DNA from: Hyphomicrobiales bacterium
Lineage (GTDB): Bacteria > Pseudomonadota > Alphaproteobacteria > Rhizobiales > Xanthobacteraceae
DNA length: 64,000 bases
Direction of reading: 5' to 3'
Assembly: GCA_017305535.1 (NCBI GenBank)
Contig: JAFKKN010000005.1
Coordinates: 372,001-436,000, forward strand
Part shown: piece by piece, positions 46,986 to 56,094 of the stretch
Position numbering within the stretch: position 1 is the first letter of the stretch
Layout of the letters: each line of letters opens with the position of its first letter
Program-made: the position numbers and the translations under genes
Notes under the pieces: model-generated
The model's input: the letters and a program-made list of their open reading frames with translations, nothing else
What the model was told of the DNA's origin: nothing
Databases searched by the model: none

Positions 46986-49900
46986 TCACGTCGCCTTGTG
47001 CTCGACCGTCGGCGGCTCGTCGTCGTGTTCGCCGTTCGATGAAATCACCTTGCGGCCGAGCCGCACGAAGAACTTTCCGACGTCGTCCATCAAGAGGAAC
47101 ATTGCCGGCACGAAGATCAGCGACAGCAGGGTCGAGAAGATCAGGCCGCCGATCACCGCGAGCGCCATCGGCGAGCGGAATTCGCCGCCGGCGCCGAATG
47201 CCAGCGCGCTCGGCACCATGCCGGCCGCCATCGCGATGGTGGTCATCACGATGGGTCGGGCGCGCTTCTGCCCGGCATCGATGATGGCAGCGTCGCGCGC
47301 CATGCCGGCGCGGATCGATTCGATGGCGAATTCCACCAGCATGATGGCGTTCTTGGTGACGATGCCCATCAGCATCAGGATGCCGATCCACACCGGCGTC
47401 GTCAGTTGCTTGCCGGTCAATAGCAGCGCCATGATCGCGCCGCCGATTGAGAGCGGCAGTGAGAACAGGATGGTGATCGGTTGCAGGAAGGTGCCGAACA
47501 GCAGCACCAGCACCGCATAGACCATCATCAACCCGGCGCTGATCGCGGTGGCGAAGCCGGCCGAGAGTTCGTTGAGGCTCTCGGCATCGCCGGACTGGTT
47601 GACGCGAACGTTCTTCGGCAGGCTTTTCATCACCGGAAGTTCGTAGATGTCCTTCAGCGCGTCGCCGAGGGCGGCGGTGCCGACGAGATCGGCGGCCACC
47701 GTCGCCTGCCGTTCGCGGTCGTAGCGGCTGATGCTGGTCGGGCCCTGATCGAGCGTGACGTCGGCGACGACGGAGAGCGGCACGCCGCCGCGACCGCCGC
47801 CGATCGGCACCCGCAACTGCTCGAGCACGCGCAGGTCGCCGCGCGCGGTGTCTTCCAGTTGCACGCGGATCGGCACCTGACGGTCGCCGGCGTCGAATTT
47901 CGCGAGCGCCGGGCCGACGTCGCCGATGGTGGCGACGCGGATGGTTTCCGACAGGCTTTCGGTTGAGACGCCGAGTCGCGCGGCGAGATCGGCGCGCGGC
48001 TGGATGCGCAGTTCGGGGCGATCCAGCGCGGTTTCCGAGATCACGTTGGCGATCAGCGGAATCCGCTTCATCTGGTTGGCGAGTTCGCTCGCGACATTGG
48101 CGACGATGTTGCTGTCGCTGCCGGTGACCACCAGCGAGATGGCGCGCAGGCCGTTTTCGTCGAGGAACCAGTAGCGGATGTCGGGAACGCTCTCCAGTTC
48201 CTTGCCGATCGCGAGTTCAAGCTCGCGCTGGGTGATCTTGCGGTCGCCCTTCGGCGTGTAGTTGATGATCAGCGCGGCGCGGCGGACTTCGTAGGTGCCG
48301 GGCGGAACATGGCCGCCGTCGACGAACACGCTCTTGACCTCCGGTCGCTTGCGCAGCCGCGCCACGATGTCCTCGGTCACCTTCTCGGTGTAGGCGAGCT
48401 GCGAACCCGGCGGCAATTCCATCGCCAGCAGCGAGCGCGCGGTATCCTGCGCCGGCAGGAAACCCTGCGGCAGCAGATGGATGCTCCAGATCGAGGCGGC
48501 GAACACCGCGAAACCGAAGATCACGGTGAGGATGTAGTGCTTCACCGACCACGTCACCAGCCGCGTATAGCTGCGTAGCACGCGGCCCGGTGGCGGGTCG
48601 TCATGGTCGTGGTGCTTGAGGAAATAGGCCGCAAGCACCGGCGTCACGAAACGCGCGGCGAGCAGCGAGAAGAACACCTGCACCGACACCGTGATGCCGA
48701 ACTGTTTGAAGAACTGCCCGGCGATGCCGGACATGAAACTAGCGGGTGCGAAGATCGCGATGATGGTGAGGCTGATGGCGATCACCGCGAGGCCGATTTC
48801 GTCGGCGGCTTCCAGCGCCGCGCGATAGGGCGATTTGCCCATCCGCATGTGGCGCACGATGTTCTCGATTTCAACGATCGCGTCGTCGACCAGAATGCCG
48901 GTGGACAGCGTGATGGCGAGGAAGGAGACGAGGTTCAGCGAGAACCCCAGCATGTCCATCGCCCAGAACGCCGGGAAGATTGACAGCGGTAGCGAGATCG
49001 CCGCGATGATAGTGGCGCGGATATCGCGCAGGAACAGGAACACCACGATCACCGCGAGGATCGCGCCCTCGAACAGGGTCGAGATCGCAGCCTCGTAGTT
49101 GCCCTTGGTGAAATCGACCGACGTATCGATCAGCTTGAGATCGACGTCGGGATACGCCGCCTTCAGCGCCTCGATGCGCTTCTCCACGGCGGCGGCGACC
49201 ACCACGTCGCTGGCGCCTTTCGAGCGTTTGATGCCGAGCGCCACCACCGGCTCGCCGTTGAAGCGGGCGAAGGTGCGGCGGTCGGCGATGGTGTCGGTGA
49301 CGGTGCCGAGGTCGTCGAGGCGCAGTTCGCCGCCGGCGGGCAGGCTGATCATGGTGCCGGCGAGATCCTGCAAGGTCTTCGCGCCGGCCAGCGTCCGGAT
49401 CGCCTGATCGTTCTTGCCGATTTCGGCGCGGCCGCCGGCGAGATCGACATTGGTGCCGCGCAGCCTTCGGCTGACGTCGAGAGCAGTGAGGCCCGCCGCC
49501 TGCAGGCGGTCGGGATCGAGCGACACGAGAATCTCGCGCTCGACGCCGCCGATGCGCTCGACCTGCGCCACGCCGCGCACGCCCTGCAGCGCGCGTTTCA
49601 CCACGTCGTCGACGAAATACGACAGTTGTTCCGGCGTCTTGCCGGGCGAGATCGCGGCATAAGTGACGATCGGCAGGCCGATGACGTCGACGCGCTGGAT
49701 CAGCGGTTCGTTGACGTTCTGCGGCAGGTTGGCGCGCACCCGCGTCACCGCGTCCTTGATGTCGTTGAGTGCGCGGTCGGTGTTGGTTTCCAGCGCGAAC
49801 TGGATGGTGGTCACCGACAGCCCGTCGGTGATCGACGACGTGATGTGGCGCACGCCCTCGACGCCGGAGACGCCGTCCTCGATGGTCTTGGTGACCTGCG

Positions 49901-50087
49901 CTTCCAGTTCGGCGGGGGCTGCGCCGAATTGCGACACCGCGACCGAGATCACCGGAATGTCGGCGGCCGGCAGCCGCGTCACCGCGAGTTTGGTGAAACT
50001 GATCCAGCCCAGCGCCAGCAGGATGATGGAGAACACCACCGACGGCAGCGGATGGCGAATCGACCAGGCCGAGATATTCAAGGACAT
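46986..50087 (-). CDS. RND-family efflux pump (HAE1 type)
   Basis: A 1033-residue inner-membrane proton antiporter. It has the twelve-helix RND layout with two large periplasmic loops. The charged helix-4 motif GILVDDAIVEIENIVRHM near residue 396 supplies the proton-relay aspartates. The gene begins directly after the stop of the adaptor gene (50088), with no gap, so they are translated together. An outer-membrane channel gene is not adjacent; the OmpA proteins nearby are not TolC-like. Substrates cannot be inferred. Confidence 0.95.
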   Translation of the reverse strand: MSLNISAWSIRHPLPSVVFSIILLALGWISFTKLAVTRLPAADIPVISVAVSQFGAAPAELEAQVTKTIEDGVSGVEGVRHITSSITDGLSVTTIQFALETNTDRALNDIKDAVTRVRANLPQNVNEPLIQRVDVIGLPIVTYAAISPGKTPEQLSYFVDDVVKRALQGVRGVAQVERIGGVEREILVSLDPDRLQAAGLTALDVSRRLRGTNVDLAGGRAEIGKNDQAIRTLAGAKTLQDLAGTMISLPAGGELRLDDLGTVTDTIADRRTFARFNGEPVVALGIKRSKGASDVVVAAAVEKRIEALKAAYPDVDLKLIDTSVDFTKGNYEAAISTLFEGAILAVIVVFLFLRDIRATIIAAISLPLSIFPAFWAMDMLGFSLNLVSFLAITLSTGILVDDAIVEIENIVRHMRMGKSPYRAALEAADEIGLAVIAISLTIIAIFAPASFMSGIAGQFFKQFGITVSVQVFFSLLAARFVTPVLAAYFLKHHDHDDPPPGRVLRSYTRLVTWSVKHYILTVIFGFAVFAASIWSIHLLPQGFLPAQDTARSLLAMELPPGSQLAYTEKVTEDIVARLRKRPEVKSVFVDGGHVPPGTYEVRRAALIINYTPKGDRKITQRELELAIGKELESVPDIRYWFLDENGLRAISLVVTGSDSNIVANVASELANQMKRIPLIANVISETALDRPELRIQPRADLAARLGVSTESLSETIRVATIGDVGPALAKFDAGDRQVPIRVQLEDTARGDLRVLEQLRVPIGGGRGGVPLSVVADVTLDQGPTSISRYDRERQATVAADLVGTAALGDALKDIYELPVMKSLPKNVRVNQSGDAESLNELSAGFATAISAGLMMVYAVLVLLFGTFLQPITILFSLPLSIGGAIMALLLTGKQLTTPVWIGILMLMGIVTKNAIMLVEFAIESIRAGMARDAAIIDAGQKRARPIVMTTIAMAAGMVPSALAFGAGGEFRSPMALAVIGGLIFSTLLSLIFVPAMFLLMDDVGKFFVRLGRKVISSNGEHDDEPPTVEHKAT

Positions 50088-51032
50088 TTAGCGGCCTCGC
50101 AGGCGATCGGGGTCGTCGTTGAAGATGGGTTTGACGCGGTCGCCGTCATGCAGCGAGGTACCGGCGTCGGCAACCACGATCTCGTCGGTCTTGAGGCCTT
50201 CGAGAATTTCGACGCTGGTGTCGGAGTTCAGGCCGGTTCGCACGCGTCGTGTCTCGATGACGTCGCCGGCTACGACCTGGATCGTCGAATGGTCCACTGC
50301 CGAGCGCGGGATCGAGACGCCGCAGCTTCGCTTGGCATCGATGTTGACGCGCGCGAACAGGCCGACCCGCAGCGGTGCGTTGCCGGTCAATGCCACCCGG
50401 ACATGGCCGAGCTGGGTGCGCTGGTCGATCTGCGGATCGATCCGGCGGATGCGGCCGGCGAGATCGGGCTGGCCGTCGCGGCTGATACGGGCGGTGGCGC
50501 CGATGCTCAGCTTCGGCATGTGGAGGCCCGGTACTTCGACATCGAATTCGAGGACGTTGTCGATCGCCATGCGGAACATTGGTTCGGCCTGCGGCGAGGC
50601 CGGCGCGCCGACCATGGTATGGACCTTGGTGATCAGCCCGGCGGCCGGTGCCTTCAAGACGATGGGATTGCGCGAATTGCCGGCCGGCGGCGGCGTCAGC
50701 TTCGCGAGATCCTGGTTGATGGTGACGACGTCGCCTTCATGCACGAGAAGATCGGTGACCTTCGAGCCCTCGGTGTCCACATTCACCACCGCCTCCTGTT
50801 TCGGCACCACGAAGCCGGTGACCCGGATCATGTCGGAGAAGCAGGCGTGCCTGGCCTTCACCACGCTGACGGTGACGCCATTGTTGTTCGTTCCTTCGGC
50901 CGCATGGAGCGGCGAGATCGTGGCGCCGCCGAGCAGCGCGGCGATCGCGAATGCGCGGAGCAGGATCGCGGGCCGTCGTGGCGCTGCGGTCATCTCGGGC
51001 GCCGCGGGCGGCTGACGGTTGGGCTCGATCAT
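50088..51032 (-). CDS. RND-type periplasmic adaptor of the pump at 46986
   Basis: A 314-residue membrane fusion protein with a signal segment (residues 20-45), a lipoyl-like region (KAPAAGLITKVHTMVGAP) and beta-barrel domain. It links the pump to an outer-membrane component. It has only two cysteines in the mature part, C64 and C237, in positions matching those of the adaptor at 38915. Low spacing to the pump (stop-to-start contact) indicates a dedicated pair. AGGCGA precedes ATG 51032. Confidence 0.9.
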   Translation of the reverse strand: MIEPNRQPPAAPEMTAAPRRPAILLRAFAIAALLGGATISPLHAAEGTNNNGVTVSVVKARHACFSDMIRVTGFVVPKQEAVVNVDTEGSKVTDLLVHEGDVVTINQDLAKLTPPPAGNSRNPIVLKAPAAGLITKVHTMVGAPASPQAEPMFRMAIDNVLEFDVEVPGLHMPKLSIGATARISRDGQPDLAGRIRRIDPQIDQRTQLGHVRVALTGNAPLRVGLFARVNIDAKRSCGVSIPRSAVDHSTIQVVAGDVIETRRVRTGLNSDTSVEILEGLKTDEIVVADAGTSLHDGDRVKPIFNDDPDRLRGR

Positions 51033-51097
51033 GAACGGCGTCGCCTGTCGATAGGATGAATTCGCGAGGGTGATGCAGGGCGTTCGGCGCGACGATA

Positions 51098-51748
51098 TTA
51101 CTTCGCCGCCGTCTTGTTCTGCATGTTGACGACCTGCACGCGTCGATTGGCGGCGTCCAGCGGCGCGTCCGGCTTTTTCAACCGGGTTTCGCCGTAGCCG
51201 ACGGTGACGAGATCGGTGCCGGCGATGCCGAACTTCTCGACCAGATAGTGCTTGACCGCGTCGGCGCGGCGTTCGGACAGGGTCTGGTTATAGGCGTCGC
51301 TGCCGGCGGCGTCGGTGTAGCCCGCGAGCAGGAAGGTCGAGCCCTTGAGATCGGGGTTGGTGAGGGCGCGTCCCAGCGCCTCGACCGCCGACTTGGCCTG
51401 TGCGCCGATGGTCGCGGAGTTGTAGTCGAAGTTGATTTCGAGATCGATGCTTGGCCGTTGATCGGCGATGGTGGCGATCTGCTGGCGTTCGCCGGAGGAG
51501 AGCGAGCGCGTGGCGCGGTTGCGCACCGTATCGATGAACCGGGTGTCCGCGGGGTTCGTTGTGGCTTCCGGCGGTGGCGTCATCGACAGGCTGCGCGTCA
51601 ACGGCTTCTTCGGCGTCAGCGCTTGCAGGATCTGCCCCTCGGTGGCTTCGCCGGCGAGCGCCGCGCCGCCGCTCGTCGCGATCAATACACCAACGGTCAG
51701 GATCGAACGGAGTGCGCCGCGGCCCCGTCGGTCTGATGCGATTGCCAT
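51098..51748 (-). CDS. OmpA-family exported protein (first of two)
   Basis: A 216-residue protein with a signal segment (residues 10-34) and an OmpA peptidoglycan-binding domain in the C-terminal 120 residues (DLEINFDYNSATIGAQAKSAV; LAGYTDAAGSDAYNQTLSERRADAV). An N-terminal part repeats the SLS motif (LTRSLSM, ATRSLSS). The sister protein at 53620 has the same repeats and similar spacing. The start ATG 51748 has GGAGGG eight bases upstream. It lies 66 bases upstream of the adaptor gene. Confidence 0.92.
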   Translation of the reverse strand: MAIASDRRGRGALRSILTVGVLIATSGGAALAGEATEGQILQALTPKKPLTRSLSMTPPPEATTNPADTRFIDTVRNRATRSLSSGERQQIATIADQRPSIDLEINFDYNSATIGAQAKSAVEALGRALTNPDLKGSTFLLAGYTDAAGSDAYNQTLSERRADAVKHYLVEKFGIAGTDLVTVGYGETRLKKPDAPLDAANRRVQVVNMQNKTAAK

Positions 51749-51893
51749 GATCAAATCCCTCCGCTGCAAGAATCGACGTTGGTTGGCCCAACGATGGAAA
51801 CAGGTATTCGGGCAAAGGCGCTGCGCGCCGGCCCCGATTATGAAATCCGCTGCGGAACGCTCGACAGCACGGCCGCGTTCCGCGATATCAAAC

Positions 51894-53405
51894 TCAGTTC
51901 ACGCCGTAGCCGTCGAACTCCTTGACGATGTTCGGGTCCATCGCCTTGGCGTTGGTGATGTCGAGTTCGCCGGCCGCCGCCGCGCCGCTGCGCTGCTTCG
52001 CGAGGCCCCGGCCGTAGAGCGACGACGTCAGCCGCGGATTGACCTTGAGCGCGGCGTCGAAGTCGGTGATGGCGTCCTTGGTCTTTCCGCTCTTGAGGTA
52101 GAGCAGGCCACGGCTGTCGAGTGCATCGACGAAGCCGGGCCGCAACCGCAGCGCCTCGTTGCAGTCCTTGAGGGCGTTCGACAGGTCGCCGGTCACCGTA
52201 CGTGTCCAGCAGCGATTGTTGAGGGCCTCGACGTCCTTCGGATTGAGTTTCAGCGTCTCGTCGAAATCCTTGATGGCCGCGCTGTAGGCGCCCTTGCTGG
52301 CATAGACCTGGCCACGCCGGTAGAGCGAATTGACGTCCTTCGGGTTGGCGGCGATCTTGGCATTCAGCGCCACCACCGTCGGCTCGTGCGCCAGCGACGC
52401 GACGCTGGTTTCGGGTTTCGTGGCCTGCACCGGCGCAGCCGTCCCGACCGGTTTGGTTTCGGCGGGCTTGGTTTCGGCAGACTTGGTTTCGGCGGGCTTC
52501 GTCTCGACGGACTTTTCGGGTTCGGGTTTCGTCACGACGACCGGCTTGGCGGGCACGGTGACGTTGAGTGGCGGGTCGGCATCGGGCGGGACCGGCGGCA
52601 CAGGCTTGGGATCGGCCTTCTTCGGCTCGAGCTTGGCGACCTTGGCGCCGGCGACGAACGCGAAGTCTTCCGCCAGCGACGACGAAATCCACGGCACCTG
52701 CTCGCTGCGCGAGGCGCGTGTGACGCCGACGCGGGTGCGGTTCAGGGTTTCCTCGGCGGTGAGATCGGGAACGCGAATTTCCTTCAACAATTCGCCGACG
52801 AACAGGCTGCGTTCCGCGCCGGAATCGCTGACCACGGAACTCAACGCCGCCGAATACATCACCAGCGTGCCGCTCGGCGCGATCACCGGCGCAAGGCCTG
52901 CCGAGAAACTGCGGAAGCGGCGCTCGAACGGATTGCGGCGCGAAGCGTCGAGCAGCGCGATCTTGACGCCGGCGCCGCGGCTGTTGAGTTCGCCGAGAAT
53001 GGTTTCGAGGCTGAAGCCGTCGCGGCGGACGTCCGCCTCGGTCCAGATTTGCGCGTCGACCGGCAGGATGTAGCTCTGCCGCGCCGACTGGATGCCGAAA
53101 CCGCTGAAGAAGATCAGCGCTGCCGAGCCCGGCTTGATGCGGCCGTAGAATTTGTCGAGAGCGCGACGCATGGCATCGCCGCCGAGATTCTCGCCGACCT
53201 CGACCTCGAAGCCGTCGCGCTTCAACTCGTCGGCGACGTCGCGGGCGTCGTTGAGCGGTTCTTTCAGCGGTGTTTCGTTGTCGGGGTATTTGGCGTTGCC
53301 GATGACGAGAGCGACACGCTCGCCGGCGGCATGAGCCGCGACCACCGGAAACAGCGGCACTGCCAGCATCGACAGGGCGGCAAGCAGGGCAATACGCAAT
53401 CTCAT
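51894..53405 (-). CDS. Exported caspase-fold protein without catalytic dyad, fused to TPR repeats
   Basis: A 503-residue protein: signal peptide (1-27), caspase-like C14 fold (28-250), a Pro/Lys/Thr-rich linker (255-345) with AETKP repeats, then three to four TPR units (about 345-480). F103 sits where the catalytic His should be (SGFG for AGHG) and S155 where the Cys should be (DASRRNPFERRF). The 37912 protein has the same changes. The TPR part suggests a protein-contact role. Start ATG 53405 is chosen because the signal peptide begins there; a longer frame to 53486 exists. It is flanked by OmpA genes. Confidence 0.9.
   Translation of the reverse strand: MRLRIALLAALSMLAVPLFPVVAAHAAGERVALVIGNAKYPDNETPLKEPLNDARDVADELKRDGFEVEVGENLGGDAMRRALDKFYGRIKPGSAALIFFSGFGIQSARQSYILPVDAQIWTEADVRRDGFSLETILGELNSRGAGVKIALLDASRRNPFERRFRSFSAGLAPVIAPSGTLVMYSAALSSVVSDSGAERSLFVGELLKEIRVPDLTAEETLNRTRVGVTRASRSEQVPWISSSLAEDFAFVAGAKVAKLEPKKADPKPVPPVPPDADPPLNVTVPAKPVVVTKPEPEKSVETKPAETKSAETKPAETKPVGTAAPVQATKPETSVASLAHEPTVVALNAKIAANPKDVNSLYRRGQVYASKGAYSAAIKDFDETLKLNPKDVEALNNRCWTRTVTGDLSNALKDCNEALRLRPGFVDALDSRGLLYLKSGKTKDAITDFDAALKVNPRLTSSLYGRGLAKQRSGAAAAGELDITNAKAMDPNIVKEFDGYGVN
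52455..52514. repeat. Four 15-base tandem units in the caspase-TPR linker
   Basis: Four consecutive 15-base units (GGTTTCGGCGGGCTT and variants), the fourth most diverged, encode the repeated pentapeptide AETKP/S on the minus strand, in the linker at residues 300-320. Confidence 0.85.
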
Positions 53406-53619
53406 GAGGCAACGGTCCGGGGAAATATGACAAATTGAATTCAGCAACATATCCACGACCGTACCCCACGCTCCCCGCATTTTCAAATAGGCCCCTTGTT
53501 GTGGAGGCCTTTCATCGTCCGCGCTGTGGCAATCGACCGCAGCGCGGCAACCGGTGCAGGATTTTCAAAACGCGGGCGGCAAGAGGCAGACGGCCACTTG
53601 TTCCGGTTACTTGTTCCGG

Positions 53620-54255
53620 TTACTTGGCCGCGTGCTCCTTTTCGACCACGTTGACGATCTCGACGCGGCGATTTTCGGCGGCGTAAGGATCGGCGGTGTT
53701 CTTCAGGCCGTCTTTGCCGAAGCCGGAGGTCATCAGCAGGTCCGGCGAGATCTTGTAGTTGTCGACCAGGAAGCGCTTCACCGTCTCCGCGCGGCGCTCC
53801 GACAGTTTCTGATTGTAGTCGTCGGTGCCCTTCGCGTCGGTATGGCCGCCCAGCATCACCACCGAGCCCTGCAATTCCGTGCTGGTGAGCGCCTTGCCGA
53901 GGTTGTTGAGTTGCGGTTCGGCGCGCGGGGTCAATTCCGCCGAGTTGAAGTCAAAGTTGATCTCGACATCAACCTTCGGCCGCTTGGCCGCGATCTCCGC
54001 CATTTGCTGGCGATCACCGAGCGACAACGACCGGCTCTGGCCGCGCACGCGCTGGATAAACGCGGTGTCGGCGTCGCTGAGGCTGCTGCGCGTCGATGCG
54101 CTCAGACTGCGGGTCTTCGGCTTCAGGCCATCGATAATCTGTTGCGCCGAAAGCTCACCGGCCATGGCCGATTGCAGGGCGGGCGACACGACAAAGCCGC
54201 CAGCCAGGATTGCGAGGGCGAGGGAGGTGCCCAGATATTTCCGCCGGCTCATCAT
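53620..54255 (-). CDS. OmpA-family exported protein (second of two)
   Basis: A 211-residue protein with a signal segment, repeated TRSLS motifs (KTRSLSA, QSRSLSL) and an OmpA domain (VEINFDFNSAELTPRAEPQL; LGGHTDAKGTDDYNQKLSERRAETV). It is a paralogue of the protein at 51098. Three close ATGs start the frame; the third (54255) has GGAG at a normal 6-base spacing, while the first (54261) has it immediately adjacent. The 53406-53619 gap before it has no other gene. Confidence 0.9.
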   Translation of the reverse strand: MMSRRKYLGTSLALAILAGGFVVSPALQSAMAGELSAQQIIDGLKPKTRSLSASTRSSLSDADTAFIQRVRGQSRSLSLGDRQQMAEIAAKRPKVDVEINFDFNSAELTPRAEPQLNNLGKALTSTELQGSVVMLGGHTDAKGTDDYNQKLSERRAETVKRFLVDNYKISPDLLMTSGFGKDGLKNTADPYAAENRRVEIVNVVEKEHAAK

Positions 54256-54445
54256 CTTCATCTCCGTTCGATTGAGGTTGCGATGGTCGCCACTATGAGC
54301 CGCGCTCTCGTCGAGAAATGTGATGTGAATCACATAGCGAGGAAGTCTGTTCCGGAGCGCGGACCGCAAGACGGCTCGCCTGGATAGGACGCCGGCCGGA
54401 TCGGCAAGGTTCAAGGCGAGATGGTGCAGGGGGTTCCAGCGCCCT

Positions 54446-54474
54446 TTGACATTTGCGTCGAGGGTGGTCTGTAT
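54446..54474 (+). promoter_or_regulatory. Candidate promoter for the lactonase-like gene
   Basis: TTGACA at 54446-54451, a 17-base spacer, and CTGTAT at 54469-54474. A transcript from about 54481 would give a leader of about 25 bases before GTG 54506, which has AGAGGA at normal spacing. Confidence 0.45.
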
Positions 54475-54505
54475 GGGCGCAAGAAACGCAGCCAGAGGAC
54501 CACTC

Positions 54506-55321
54506 GTGTCACAGACTTACGAAATCTTCGCCATCCGCTACGCGACCATGTCGCCGCGCACGCCACAGATGAACTTTCTCGCCCCCGATCCGCATGAGAC
54601 CACGGCGTCCGATCTCGATTATTTCGTCTGGCTGATCCGTGGCGGCGGGCGCGACATCCTGGTCGACACCGGCTTCAACGAAGTCGCGGCGAAAGAGCGC
54701 AGCCGCAAGCTGACGGTCAATCCGGTCGATGCGCTCAAGGCGTTCGGCGTGGGCGCGGACAGCATCCGCGACGTGGTGGTGACGCATCTGCATTACGACC
54801 ACGCCGGCAATCTTGACCGCTTTCCCAATGCGCGTTTCCATTTGCAGGACCGCGAGATGAGCTACGCCACCGGGCGCTGCATGTGCCACGGCATGCTGCG
54901 GCATCCGTTCTCGGTTGAAGACGTGACCTTGATGGTGCGCTACGTCTACAGTGAGCGCGTCACGTTCCATCAGGGCGAGGGCGAGATCGCGCCGGGCGTG
55001 ACGGTGCATCATGTCGGCGGCCACTCCGACGGTTTGCAGATCGTGCGGGTACCGACCGCGCGCGGGCCGGTGGTGCTGGCTTCCGATGCCGCGCATTACT
55101 ATGCGAACCTGCATCGCCGCAGCCCGTTCCCGATCGTCTACAACGTCGGCGACATGATGGACGGCTGGGCCACCGCCGAGCGGCTGGCGGGACATCCCGA
55201 CCGCGTCATTCCGGGGCACGATCCGCTGGTCTGCGACATCTATCCGCGCGTCAGCGACAAGGCCGACGCCTTCGCGCTGCATGTGCCACCGTCAAGATCG
55301 TTCGCGAAGGCGGGAGGTTGA
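54506..55321 (+). CDS. Metallo-beta-lactamase-fold hydrolase, lactonase-like
   Basis: A 271-residue protein related to N-acyl homoserine lactone lactonases (AiiA type). Its metal motif is complete: VVTHLHYDHAGNL near residue 93. Further metal ligands are in VHHVGGHSDG and VLASDAAHYYAN. It could open lactone rings; whether homoserine lactones are the substrate is unknown. The start is GTG 54506 (AGAGGA seven bases before); ATG 54473 is an alternative with GAGGGTGG upstream. Confidence 0.88.
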   Translation: MSQTYEIFAIRYATMSPRTPQMNFLAPDPHETTASDLDYFVWLIRGGGRDILVDTGFNEVAAKERSRKLTVNPVDALKAFGVGADSIRDVVVTHLHYDHAGNLDRFPNARFHLQDREMSYATGRCMCHGMLRHPFSVEDVTLMVRYVYSERVTFHQGEGEIAPGVTVHHVGGHSDGLQIVRVPTARGPVVLASDAAHYYANLHRRSPFPIVYNVGDMMDGWATAERLAGHPDRVIPGHDPLVCDIYPRVSDKADAFALHVPPSRSFAKAGG

Positions 55322-55352
55322 GGCGGTCTTCTAGTTTGCCATTCTCACGTGT

Positions 55353-55431
55353 CGTCATGGCCGGGCTTGTCCCGGCCATCCACGTCTTTGATCTTGCCGC
55401 GCACTTTTAGGCGTGGATGCCGGGCATGACG
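55353..55431. repeat. Interspersed palindromic repeat, family A, copy 6
   Basis: CGTCATGGCCGGGCTTGTCC to GATGCCGGGCATGACG, a shorter copy with an internal GTGGATG. It lies between the converging lactonase-like and MarR-type genes. Confidence 0.8.
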
Positions 55432-55454
55432 GGTTAGCTTGTGGGCACCATATT

Positions 55455-55931
55455 CTAATAGGCCTCGACTTCACTCATCGGGCGGCTGGCTTGCACAAGG
55501 TCGAGGCTGTCCTCGATCTTGCCGAGCAGCCGCGCGAATTCCTTGCGCTCCTGCGCCGTGAGGCAGGAGAGGATTTCCTGTTCGCGGCGCAACAGGCGCG
55601 GGATCAGTTCTTCGTAGAGCACGTGCCCCTTGTCGGTCAGCGCCAGTCGGAACTCGCGGCGGTCCTCGGTGTTTTCCACGCGCTCGATCAATCCATGCTC
55701 AAGCAGCGACGTCACCGCGCGACTGATGGTGGACTTATGCGTGCGGGTGCACTGCGCGATGTATTGCGCGCTGCAGGCCTCGTTGCGGAAGCCGAGCGTC
55801 GCCATCACCCGCCATTCCGGAATGTCGAGGCCATAGCGCGCGCGATATTCGCTCGACAGCGCGGCGGAGACTTCGGCGCCGAGCCGGTTCAGCCGGAACG
55901 GCACGAACTTGAACAGGTCGAGCTTGGCCAA
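55455..55931 (-). CDS. MarR-family regulator, probable control of the homogentisate region
   Basis: A 158-residue winged-helix repressor (DIPEWRVMATLGFRNEACS; CTRTHKSTISRAVTSLLEHGLIERV; EDRREFRLALTDKG). It starts divergently from the flavin monooxygenase gene. A start at TTG 55931 is favoured because GGAG lies six bases upstream; the longer frame to 56021 would run through the operator. The nearby genes suggest it senses an aromatic intermediate, but the ligand is not known. Confidence 0.87.
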   Translation of the reverse strand: MAKLDLFKFVPFRLNRLGAEVSAALSSEYRARYGLDIPEWRVMATLGFRNEACSAQYIAQCTRTHKSTISRAVTSLLEHGLIERVENTEDRREFRLALTDKGHVLYEELIPRLLRREQEILSCLTAQERKEFARLLGKIEDSLDLVQASRPMSEVEAY

Positions 55932-55977
55932 AGGCGGCTCCAAAGTTTCAGTTGACGAACGGGGCGGCAAAGCGTTT

Positions 55978-56001
55978 AGATAGTTGCAAGTGAGACTATC
56001 T
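55978..56001. promoter_or_regulatory. Inverted-repeat operator for the MarR-type regulator
   Basis: AGATAGT at 55978-55984 and ACTATCT at 55995-56001 form a 7-bp inverted repeat with a 10-base centre (TGCAAGTGAG). The TAGTTGC half resembles MarR-family sites controlling aromatic catabolism. It lies in the divergent promoter region, between the regulator and the monooxygenase gene. Confidence 0.7.
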
Positions 56002-56094
56002 CGCGATGGGGATCGGAGCAACAGCCAATTCGGGCAGGGCGGCGGTTTCGGCCGGCGCCCGGTGGATTGGCCCTAAGGGCGTGTACGAACCGGC

